NCBI RefSeq assembly: GCF_963548695.1
Contig: NZ_CAUUWA010000039.1
Span: 1-22,390, forward strand
Source: an uncultured Fretibacterium sp.
GTDB taxonomy: Bacteria > Synergistota > Synergistia > Synergistales > Aminobacteriaceae
Direction: 5' to 3'
DNA: 22,390 bases
The notes beneath the pieces were generated by a model that saw only the letters and a program-made list of their open reading frames with translations, was not told the origin of the DNA and searched no databases. This document shows, in pieces, positions 14,002 to 20,798 of this stretch; within the stretch, counting starts at the first letter, position 1, and every line of letters starts with the position of its first letter. A program made the translations under genes and the position numbers.

Positions 14002-14099
14002 ACGTCCTCCGTGCTTTTGGCAGCTTTGACGGCGAGAGCGTCTCATGGGTGTGTTGAAGCCCGGCCTTTCGGCGTCTGTGAAGAATAGGAGCATAAACA

Positions 14100-15098
14100 A
14101 TGTCGGAAACCTTGGAAATCTTACGGCCCGTCCTTAAGCTGGAGGAGAACACCCCCACTTATGGGCGTCTGGCTTTGGAGCCTCTGGAACGGGGCTACGG
14201 CATGACGTTGGGCAACGCGCTGCGTCGGGTGCTGCTCTCCTCGATCCGAGGCGCCGCCATCACATCGGTCCGCATTGAGGGAGTACTGCACGAATTCAGC
14301 ACCGTCCCGGGCGTGCGCGAGGATGTCATCGAGATCATGATGAACCTGAAGCATGTCCCCGTCCGTTCCAGGAGCAAAGAGGTGCGCGTCATTTCTGTGG
14401 AGCTCGAAAAAGCGGGACTCGTGACGGCCAGGGACATCCAGGTGGACAGCGAGGTCGATTTCGTCGATCCCGACGCGAAGATCTGCACGCTGGAGAAGGG
14501 GACGCGCCTTGCCATGGAGCTCTACGTCGAGCAGGGGACGGGCTATCTCTCCGCCGAGCGGCCCCGTCCCTCCTATCTCCCGGTGGACGCCCTGCTCACC
14601 GACGCCATCTTCTCCCCGGTCCTTCGCGTGAACTACCGGGTGGAGGCGGCGCGGGTCGGGCAGAGGACGGACTACGAGCGCCTGATCCTGGACGTCTGGA
14701 CGAACGGTATCGTCACCCCGGACATGGCGGTCGGCGAGGCGGCGGAGATCGTCCGGACCTATTTCGGCAATGTCGTCTCGGCCCTCGAGCAGTGCCGCGA
14801 GGAGGGGCTCCAGACGGGGCCCAGTGACGAAAAGGGCAGGGGCGCCAAGATCGCCGATGGGGATGCCGAGCTCTTCGCGCGCCCGGTTCGGGACCTCGAG
14901 CTCTCGATCCGGAGCGAGAACTGCCTCCTGCGCGGCGGCATTCAGACGATTGGGGACCTCCTGCAGAAGTCGCGGGAGGACCTTCTGAAGATCCGCAACC
15001 TGGGGAAGATATCCCTGAACGAAATCTGGGAGAAATTGGAGAGCGCCGGCTTGAAGCTGCGCGAGAAGAAAGATATAAAAGCAACCAAGGAGGATTAA
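14100..15098 (+). CDS. rpoA: DNA-directed RNA polymerase alpha subunit
   Basis: A 332-residue protein. The N-terminal dimerisation domain (about 1-235) has TLGNALRRVLLSSIRGAAIT and HEFSTVPGVREDV; the C-terminal domain (about 258-320), which binds UP elements and activators, has VRDLELSIRSENCLLRGGIQ and the helix-hairpin-helix IRNLGKISLNEI. A linker of about 20 residues joins them. The ATG at 14100 follows an AATAGGAG site (14085-14092). The 98-nt spacer from rpsK (14002-14099) shows no convincing promoter. It is 5 nt from rplQ, the standard end of the alpha operon. Confidence 0.97.
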   Translation: MSETLEILRPVLKLEENTPTYGRLALEPLERGYGMTLGNALRRVLLSSIRGAAITSVRIEGVLHEFSTVPGVREDVIEIMMNLKHVPVRSRSKEVRVISVELEKAGLVTARDIQVDSEVDFVDPDAKICTLEKGTRLAMELYVEQGTGYLSAERPRPSYLPVDALLTDAIFSPVLRVNYRVEAARVGQRTDYERLILDVWTNGIVTPDMAVGEAAEIVRTYFGNVVSALEQCREEGLQTGPSDEKGRGAKIADGDAELFARPVRDLELSIRSENCLLRGGIQTIGDLLQKSREDLLKIRNLGKISLNEIWEKLESAGLKLREKKDIKATKED

Positions 15099-15103
15099 AG
15101 GCT

Positions 15104-15463
15104 ATGAGACACCGTGTGGATCATAGAACGCTTGGCCGCTACGGCAGCCACAGAAGGGCGATGCTGGCCAACATGGCCGCCAGCCTGTTCCTGAACGGGC
15201 AGATTCAGACCACCGTCACCCGTGCCAAGGAGCTGCGCCGCGTCGCTGAGAAGCTGATCACCCGGGCCCGCGGCGGTTCCGTTCACGACATCCGCCTCGT
15301 GTTCTCCCGGATGCCTCACAAGGAGGCCGCGACGAAGCTGTTTCAGGAACTGGCCCCCCGCTATGCCTCTTTCGACAAGGGCGGGTACACGCGCATCGTC
15401 AAGCTGGGGAACCGCTCGGGCGACGGCGCGCCGATGGCCGTGATTCAGCTCATCGAGAGATAG
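15104..15463 (+). CDS. rplQ: 50S ribosomal protein L17
   Basis: A 119-residue protein starting MRHRVDHRTLGRYGSHRRAM with the signature NGQIQTTVTRAKELRRVAEK. L17 sits near the tunnel exit. AAGGAGG (15087-15093), which overlaps the end of rpoA, lies about 10 nt upstream. The GGYTRIVKLGNRSGDGAPMA C-terminus is conserved. Length is normal (115-130). It ends the ribosomal-protein part; the ECF module starts 20 nt downstream. Confidence 0.97.
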   Translation: MRHRVDHRTLGRYGSHRRAMLANMAASLFLNGQIQTTVTRAKELRRVAEKLITRARGGSVHDIRLVFSRMPHKEAATKLFQELAPRYASFDKGGYTRIVKLGNRSGDGAPMAVIQLIER

Positions 15464-15483
15464 CCCAGGGCTTTTCCAGTGCC

Positions 15484-17202
15484 TTGAGCTCTCCGAAAAA
15501 CGCACCCCTCCTCTCCCTGCGCTCGGTCGTCTTTTCCTACGACGGGACGCGGCGGGTCCTGGACGGGATATCCTTGGATGTCCGTCCAGGGGAGCGGGTT
15601 GCCGTTCTGGGGCACAACGGCTCCGGAAAATCGACGCTCGTCAGGATTCTGGGCGCTCTGCAAGCTCCTTTGCAGGGTGCCTGTTTCATTTCTGGCCGGG
15701 ATGTCCGGGAGATCCCCTTTGAGGAACTGCACGCGAAGGTGGGGGTCGTCTTCCAGAACCCGGAAAGCCAGATTGTGGCCGCCGTCGTGGAGGACGACGT
15801 CGCCTTCGCCCCCGAGAATCAGGGACTGCCCCCACCGGAGATCGAGGAGCGGGTGGCCTGGGCCCTGGAACGCGTGGGGATGGCGCACAAACGTTCCTCC
15901 CCGGTCTCGGCCCTCTCGGGCGGCGAGAAACAGAGGGTGGCCCTGGCGGGGGCGCTGGCCTCGAGGGCCGAATGCCTTGTCCTGGACGAGCCCACCGCGA
16001 TGCTGGACCCCGAAGGACGCCTCGAGGTCGCCGGGGTGCTGCGCGCCATCCATGCGTCCGGGACGGCCCTCGTGCAGGTGACGCACCAGTTGGAGTGCCT
16101 CGAGGACGCCGACCGGATCCTTGTCCTCTCGAAGGGGCGATGGCTCTGGCAGGGGGATGCGCGTGACTTCTGGCCGGATGCGGAGCGGCTTGGCTTCGAG
16201 CTTCCTCCGCTGCGCCGCCTGGCCGCCCGTCTGGGGGCGAGGGGGGTATCGGTTCCCTCCCCCACGGTCGAGGGCGTCACATCTGCGGTTGCGGCGAGTC
16301 TTCCGGGCCGGTCCGCCTCGTCCCCGCCACCGGCCGATCGGCCCTCCGTCCCCGAGCTCCCGGCCCTTCTGGAGGTTCGGGACCTGTCCTTCCGCTTCGA
16401 TGCCCCCTCGCCCGAGACGCCCCTCATATTGGACGGCGTCGACGCGCTTTTTCCTCGAGGGGCGTGGACCGCGGTGGTCGGACGCACCGGCAGCGGAAAA
16501 TCGACGCTGGTCCAGCACCTGAACGGCCTCTACAAGGTGCAGTCGGGGCGGATACTCATCGAGGGCTCGCCCCTTCCTCAGGCGGGCGAGGACCTGCATC
16601 GGCTTCGCAGGAGGGTGGGGCTCGTCTTTCAGACCCCCGAGGATCAGCTCTTCTGTCCGACGGTGCGGGAGGAGCTCTCCTTCGCCCCGGCCAACGCCGG
16701 CTTCGAGGACGATCGTCTGGAGCAGGCGGTCCGTTCGGCCATCTCCGATGTGGGGCTGAACGATGATTTCCTCCTCCGCAACCCTCTGGCCCTGTCGGGG
16801 GGGGAGCGCCGTCTGGTGGCCATCGCCTCCGTGCTCGCCGCCGATCCGGAGTGCCTTATCCTCGACGAGCCGACGGCCGGGCTCGACGCGGCCTACCGGA
16901 GGAGGATCCTCTGCCTTTTATCGGACCTGAGGCGATGCGGGCGGACGGTCATCACCATCACCCACGACCTCGAGATGGCCTTCGGGTGCTGCGACCGGCT
17001 GCTCGTCATGGATTCCGGAAGGACGGTGGGGGAGGGCGGGGTGGGGACGGCTCTGCCCTTGCTGATGCAGGCGCTGAGTTCCCCGGTGTGGCCGGAGGTG
17101 CTCCAGGTCTCCGACCGGCTGCGTGCGCGCTGCGGCAGCGTCCCTCTGACCTGGGACCCCGACGTGCTGCTTCGGGCGATCGAGACGGCGATCAAATATT
17201 GA
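15484..17202 (+). CDS. ECF transporter ATPase, fused EcfA1-EcfA2
   Basis: A 572-residue protein with two complete ABC ATPase domains. Domain 1: Walker A GHNGSGKST (43-51), Q-loop Q91, LSGGE (144-148), Walker B LVLDEP (165-170), H201. Domain 2: Walker A GRTGSGKST (333-341), Q383, LSGGE (437-441), LILDEP (458-463), H494. A Pro/Ser/Ala-rich linker (about 255-295) joins them. In Firmicutes the two ATPases at this locus are separate genes (ecfA1, ecfA2) powering vitamin/metal uptake with EcfT and separate S components. The only plausible start in the region is TTG 15484, with a poor Shine-Dalgarno, 20 nt after rplQ. The substrate is set by S components not in this window. Confidence 0.92.
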   Translation: MSSPKNAPLLSLRSVVFSYDGTRRVLDGISLDVRPGERVAVLGHNGSGKSTLVRILGALQAPLQGACFISGRDVREIPFEELHAKVGVVFQNPESQIVAAVVEDDVAFAPENQGLPPPEIEERVAWALERVGMAHKRSSPVSALSGGEKQRVALAGALASRAECLVLDEPTAMLDPEGRLEVAGVLRAIHASGTALVQVTHQLECLEDADRILVLSKGRWLWQGDARDFWPDAERLGFELPPLRRLAARLGARGVSVPSPTVEGVTSAVAASLPGRSASSPPPADRPSVPELPALLEVRDLSFRFDAPSPETPLILDGVDALFPRGAWTAVVGRTGSGKSTLVQHLNGLYKVQSGRILIEGSPLPQAGEDLHRLRRRVGLVFQTPEDQLFCPTVREELSFAPANAGFEDDRLEQAVRSAISDVGLNDDFLLRNPLALSGGERRLVAIASVLAADPECLILDEPTAGLDAAYRRRILCLLSDLRRCGRTVITITHDLEMAFGCCDRLLVMDSGRTVGEGGVGTALPLLMQALSSPVWPEVLQVSDRLRARCGSVPLTWDPDVLLRAIETAIKY

Positions 17203-17203
17203 A

Positions 17204-17257
17204 ATGTCGCCATGTCGCCATGTCGCTTTGATTTTGATGTATTTTGATGTTTTGATG
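17204..17257 (+). repeat. Two adjacent short tandem arrays between ecfA and ecfT
   Basis: ATGTCGCC occurs at 17204-17211 and 17212-17219, then ATGTCGCT at 17220-17227, giving three head-to-tail 8-mers. Next comes ATTTTGATGT twice exactly (17231-17240, 17241-17250) plus a partial TTTGATG (17251-17257). The second array is much richer in A and T than the surrounding DNA. Together they occupy most of the 81-nt spacer upstream of ecfT's AAGGAG (17271-17276). Confidence 0.88.
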
Positions 17258-17283
17258 CCTGGATTCTGATAAGGAGCCCTCAC

Positions 17284-18069
17284 GTGCAGCTTTCCGCATC
17301 CCCCATGGGGCAGTACGTCCCCATCGATTCCCCGGTTCACCGGCTGGACCCGCGAGCCAAGCTCTTCATGCTCGTGCTCTTGGTGTCGGCCGTGTTCGTC
17401 TCGGACGATCCCCTGTCGCTGGGGCTCTGCACCCTGGCCTTCTTCGGGGCGATGGCCCTGTCCCGCCTATCCTGGCGGGCGGTGCTGCGTTCCTCCCGTC
17501 CCATCCTGTTCCTGGTTGCCTTCACGTTTGTCTTCAACATCGTCTCCGAGCTCTGGATGGGGCGTCCGACAGGCCTCGCCCTGGTTCGTGGAGGGCTTAC
17601 GGCGCTTCGTCTGACGGTGCTGATGCTCTTTGCCCTGCTGCTGCCCCTGACGACGGCCCCGCTCGAGCTGGCCGACGGATTGGAGCGCCTGCTCCACCCC
17701 CTTGCCCGATTCGGCTTCCCCGCCCATGAGTGCGCGATGATGGTCGGGGTGGCGCTGCGCTTCATCCCCCTGCTGATGGAGGAGACGGACCGGATCATCC
17801 GGGCGCAGCTCTCCCGGGGAGCCCGCCTGGACCAGGGAGGGCTCGTCCGTCGCGTCATGGCCTTCTTCCCCGTCCTGATCCCCCTATTCGTCATTGTCTT
17901 CCGCCGTGCGGACGAGATGGCTCTGGCCATGGAGGCCAGGGGGTACCGCGGGGGGGAGGGGAGGACGAGGCGGCGTCCCCTGGCCTGGAAAACGAGCGAT
18001 ACGCGTGTCGTCGCCCTGACGGTGTGTGCCGTCGCCCTCCTTCTTGCCGCGAGGAGGTTCTGGCTGTGA
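17284..18069 (+). CDS. ecfT: ECF transporter transmembrane subunit EcfT
   Basis: A 261-residue membrane protein with about six hydrophobic segments. The conserved N-terminal HRLDPRAKLFMLVLL motif and the two ATPase-coupling Ala-Arg-Gly-type motifs (SRGARL near residue 177 and EARGYRG near 217) are visible. EcfT couples ATP hydrolysis by EcfA to the substrate-binding S component in the cytoplasmic membrane. GTG 17284 follows AAGGAG by 7 nt. It follows the fused ATPase gene and overlaps truA by 4 nt as GTGA, like the classical ecfA1-ecfA2-ecfT-truA cluster. Confidence 0.94.
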   Translation: MQLSASPMGQYVPIDSPVHRLDPRAKLFMLVLLVSAVFVSDDPLSLGLCTLAFFGAMALSRLSWRAVLRSSRPILFLVAFTFVFNIVSELWMGRPTGLALVRGGLTALRLTVLMLFALLLPLTTAPLELADGLERLLHPLARFGFPAHECAMMVGVALRFIPLLMEETDRIIRAQLSRGARLDQGGLVRRVMAFFPVLIPLFVIVFRRADEMALAMEARGYRGGEGRTRRRPLAWKTSDTRVVALTVCAVALLLAARRFWL

Positions 18070-18914
18070 GCCCCCGGAAGTACGCCGCGCGGATCGCTTA
18101 CAGGGGGGGCGCCTATTCGGGCTGGCAGCGCCAGAAGGAGGGGCTGGGCGTCCAGGAGGTCCTGGAGGAGGCCCTATCCCGGTTGGCGTCCGGCCCGGTC
18201 CGCGTGATCGGGGCGGGGCGGACCGACAAGGGGGTCCATGCCGTGGGGCAGGTGGCCTCCTTTCGGATGGACCGCGACTGGGCGCCGGAGCGTCTGCAGC
18301 TGGCCGCCAACTTTCACCTGCCCGAGGACGTTCGGGTCATGGGCGTCTACCCGGTCTCCGAGCACTTCAATGCGCGGCGCAGCGCCCTGTGGCGGGAGTA
18401 CCGTTACTTTATCTGGCACGGCTGGGTCTGCCCGCCGCACCTGAACGGGCTTGTCTGGTGGCGGAAGGTCCCCTGGGCGATCGACCGGGCCCGGGCCGCC
18501 TGCCGCCTCCTGGAGGGCGAGCACAATTTCAGGGCCTTCTGCAAGACGGGCGAGTGCCCGGAGCGGAGCGTGCGAACCCTGGAGCGCGTCCGCTGCCGGC
18601 GCTGGGGACCGATGACCGTGCTCTCGGTCCGCGCGCCCTCGTTCCTGATGAACATGGTGCGCATCATCGTGGGCAACGTCGATGCCGTGGCACGGGGCAA
18701 GGAGTCCCTGGACTGGCTGGAGGCCCTTTTGGCGGGGGACGAACGTTCCCGTTCCGCCGTGACGGCGCCGGCCTGCGGGCTCTATTTTTGGAGGGCCGGG
18801 TATCGGGAGCTTCCGGATGGGGGGACCTTGGGGCGCGATGGGTTCTGGGGCGGGAGCCTGGGGAGTCCCGACGGCAGGGACTCGGCCGGAGTCGGGCGTG
18901 CTGACCCGCTTTGA
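18066..18914 (+). CDS. truA: tRNA pseudouridine(38-40) synthase TruA
   Basis: A 282-residue protein from GTG 18066, which overlaps the ecfT stop. TruA isomerises uridines 38-40 in the anticodon arm. The catalytic aspartate is D54 in GRTDKGVHA. Other conserved segments are NARRSALWREYRYFIW, GEHNFRAFCK and FLMNMVRIIVGN. The conserved fold ends near residue 250 (YFWRAGYRELP); the last 32 residues are a Gly/Asp-rich, probably disordered extension not expected in the family. The frame is open upstream into ecfT, but the GTG start fits the family N-terminus (RKYAARIAYRGGAYSGWQ). Confidence 0.95.
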   Translation: MSPRKYAARIAYRGGAYSGWQRQKEGLGVQEVLEEALSRLASGPVRVIGAGRTDKGVHAVGQVASFRMDRDWAPERLQLAANFHLPEDVRVMGVYPVSEHFNARRSALWREYRYFIWHGWVCPPHLNGLVWWRKVPWAIDRARAACRLLEGEHNFRAFCKTGECPERSVRTLERVRCRRWGPMTVLSVRAPSFLMNMVRIIVGNVDAVARGKESLDWLEALLAGDERSRSAVTAPACGLYFWRAGYRELPDGGTLGRDGFWGGSLGSPDGRDSAGVGRADPL

Positions 18915-18939
18915 AAGGCGTGGGGGGAACTGTTATAAT
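18911..18939 (+). promoter_or_regulatory. Strong sigma-70-type promoter for gatCAB
   Basis: TTGAAA (18911-18916) and TATAAT (18934-18939) are separated by exactly 17 nt; the -10 is extended (TGT before it, 18931-18933). It is the best promoter match I found in the window. It overlaps the truA stop, and the predicted transcript start is near 18946, about 70 nt before the gatC ATG. Confidence 0.85.
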
Positions 18940-18961
18940 TCCTTACTGTGTGTGCAAACAG

Positions 18962-18991
18962 GCGGCCTCCGAAGGGGCGGCCGCGGTTTTT
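18962..18991 (+). terminator. Terminator-like hairpin in the gatC leader (possible attenuator)
   Basis: GCGGCC (18962-18967) and GGCCGC (18979-18984) form a 6-bp GC stem, extended by two further C-G pairs after a T/C mismatch, with a GAAGG loop. It is followed by GG and TTTTT (18987-18991). It lies only about 16 nt after the predicted transcript start and before the gatC ribosome-binding site AAAGGAAG (19001-19008). It could terminate or attenuate gatCAB transcription, and end readthrough from truA. The short gap between stem and T run weakens the case. Confidence 0.5.
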
Positions 18992-19014
18992 CCTTACCGA
19001 AAGGAAGTGCAACA

Positions 19015-19305
19015 ATGAAACTGAGCAACGACGAGGTGCGCGAGATCGCCCTGGAGGCAAGGCTGACCCTGGACGACGCCGAGCTGGAGAAGGCGGCTCG
19101 CTACATCAATAACTTCCTCTCCATGCTGGATCGCTTCAAGGAACTGGATCTTAAAGAGGTGGAGCCCTTCTGCTTCGCGGAGAAGACGGAGTGCCCGCTT
19201 CGCGAGGACGTCCTTACCCCCTTCGGCGACGTGAGGGCGATCCTGGACGAGGGGCCGCATCGAGTTGGGGATTATTTCAAGGTCCCCCGCATCATGGAGG
19301 AATAG
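19015..19305 (+). CDS. gatC: Asp/Glu-tRNA amidotransferase subunit C
   Basis: A 96-residue protein, MKLSNDEVREIALEARLTLD, then the typical GatC segment ARYINNFLSMLDRFKELDL and a C-terminus with REDVLTPFGDVRAILDEGPH. GatC wraps around GatA and GatB and stabilises the complex. ATG 19015 is supported by AAAGGAAG 6 nt upstream. The frame stays open further upstream to 18817, through the promoter and hairpin, but that reading lacks any family match. It lies 3 nt before gatA. Confidence 0.95.
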   Translation: MKLSNDEVREIALEARLTLDDAELEKAARYINNFLSMLDRFKELDLKEVEPFCFAEKTECPLREDVLTPFGDVRAILDEGPHRVGDYFKVPRIMEE

Positions 19306-19308
19306 GCG

Positions 19309-20772
19309 ATGGAGCTTTACGAGTTGAACCTGAGGTCGGCGGCCGAGGGTGTCCGGACAAAAAAATTTTCCGCTCTGGAGCTCTTCGACTCCTGTCTTGC
19401 CCGTGCCGCGGCCTGCGAGCCGAACCTCTCCGCCCTCATCACGACGACGGTCGAAGCCGGCCGCGAGATGGCGCGCAGGGCGGACGAGCGCCTGGCGAAG
19501 GGGGAGGAGCCGGGGCCCCTGGTGGGGGTTCCCGTTGTTTTGAAGGACAACCTCTGCACCAAGGGCGTGCGCACCACGGCGGGGAGCGCCATTCTGGGCG
19601 ACTGGAAACCTCCCTACGACGCGACCGTCTGGGAGCTCCTGAGGGACGCCGGGGCCGTCCTGCTGGGCAAGTCCAATATGGACGAGTTCGCGATGGGCAA
19701 CACCTGCGGCAGCTCGGCCTTCGGTCCGACGCGGAACCCATGGGATACGACGCGCGTTCCGGGCGGCAGCTCGGGCGGCAGCGCAGCGGCGGTCTCGGCG
19801 GGCTATGCCCCGTTCTCGCTCGGCAGCGACACGGGGGGGTCCATCCGTCAGCCCGCCTCCTATTGCGGCGTCTATGGACTGAAACCGACCTATGGCCTGG
19901 TCAGCCGCTACGGCGTCATCTCCTACGGCTCCTCCCTCGATCAGGTCGGCCCCTTCGCCCGGACGGTCGGGGACCTGCACGCCATCATGGGCGTCCTGGC
20001 CTGTCACGACCCCAGGGACTCCAGCAGCGTCCGGGGCAAGAGTCTTGACTTTTCCCCCACTCCGGAGGACCTGAAGGGCAAGCGTATCGGATTGGTCAGG
20101 GAGTTCCAGGGCTTTACCCTGGAAGCCCCCATCGCCGACGCCATGGCGCGCGTCCGTGGGCTTCTCGAGGATGCCGGGGCGGAGATCGTCGAGGTCGAGC
20201 TCCCGATCGTGGCGCGCTATGCGGTGTCCTGCTACTACGCCATCGCCATGTCCGAGGCCCATACCAACCTCGAGCGGTACGACGGCGTGCGATATGGCCG
20301 CACCGTGGACGACGCCGAGGGGATCAAGGAGATGTTCGAGAGGGTCCGTTCCAGGGGGTTCGGCATAGAGGTCAAGTCGCGCATCATCGCGGGCACCTGC
20401 CTGACCGAGCCGGTCCGGAGCGAGGAGTACTACGTCGCGGCGACGAAGGTGCGGACCCTTATTGCCCAGGAGTTCGCCAGGGTTTTCGGCGCGGCCGATT
20501 TCATCCTCCAGCCCGTCACCCCCGCCCTGCCTGCCCCTGTCGGAGGGGCGAACAAGGATGCGATGAAGGGATACGAGTCGGACCTCTACACGCTACCCGT
20601 GAACATGGCCGGGCTGCCCGGGCTGTCCTTCTTCACGGGGTATTCTCCCTCGGGGCTGCCCGTGGGCCTGCAGCTCGTCGGGCCTCGATGGAGCGATGAC
20701 CGCCTTCTGGACGTAGGGCTGACCCTGGAGGGGCTGCTGGGCTCGCCCCGAATCGCGAAGGGAGGTCTTTGA
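19309..20772 (+). CDS. gatA: Asp/Glu-tRNA amidotransferase subunit A
   Basis: A 487-residue amidase-family protein that hydrolyses glutamine and passes ammonia to GatB for converting Glu-tRNA(Gln) and/or Asp-tRNA(Asn). The Ser-cisSer-Lys triad is visible: K79 (VVLKDNLC), S154 (PGGSSGGSAA) and S178 (GSDTGGSIRQPA), all at the positions known for S. aureus GatA. Length is normal (about 485). ATG 19309 follows the gatC stop by 3 nt. The C-terminal SGLPVGLQLVGPRWSDDRLL is typical of the family. Confidence 0.97.
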   Translation: MELYELNLRSAAEGVRTKKFSALELFDSCLARAAACEPNLSALITTTVEAGREMARRADERLAKGEEPGPLVGVPVVLKDNLCTKGVRTTAGSAILGDWKPPYDATVWELLRDAGAVLLGKSNMDEFAMGNTCGSSAFGPTRNPWDTTRVPGGSSGGSAAAVSAGYAPFSLGSDTGGSIRQPASYCGVYGLKPTYGLVSRYGVISYGSSLDQVGPFARTVGDLHAIMGVLACHDPRDSSSVRGKSLDFSPTPEDLKGKRIGLVREFQGFTLEAPIADAMARVRGLLEDAGAEIVEVELPIVARYAVSCYYAIAMSEAHTNLERYDGVRYGRTVDDAEGIKEMFERVRSRGFGIEVKSRIIAGTCLTEPVRSEEYYVAATKVRTLIAQEFARVFGAADFILQPVTPALPAPVGGANKDAMKGYESDLYTLPVNMAGLPGLSFFTGYSPSGLPVGLQLVGPRWSDDRLLDVGLTLEGLLGSPRIAKGGL

Positions 20773-20798
20773 TTATCATGCCCGAGGAGAGGGAGAAA

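Noticed and set aside
14026..14054. TTGACG upstream of rpoA as a possible promoter
   Set aside because: The expected -10 position reads GTGTGT, with no TATAAT-like hexamer.
15445..16599. 384-residue open frame on the - strand opposite the ECF ATPase
   Set aside because: Antisense shadow of a gene with all catalytic motifs on the + strand.
17204..17257. CRISPR-like array
   Set aside because: The repeats are 8-10 bp, directly adjacent, without unique spacers.
17234..17272. TTGATG repeats before ecfT as a promoter
   Set aside because: Hexamers at correct spacing do not resemble a -10 box; the repeats are better described as tandem arrays.
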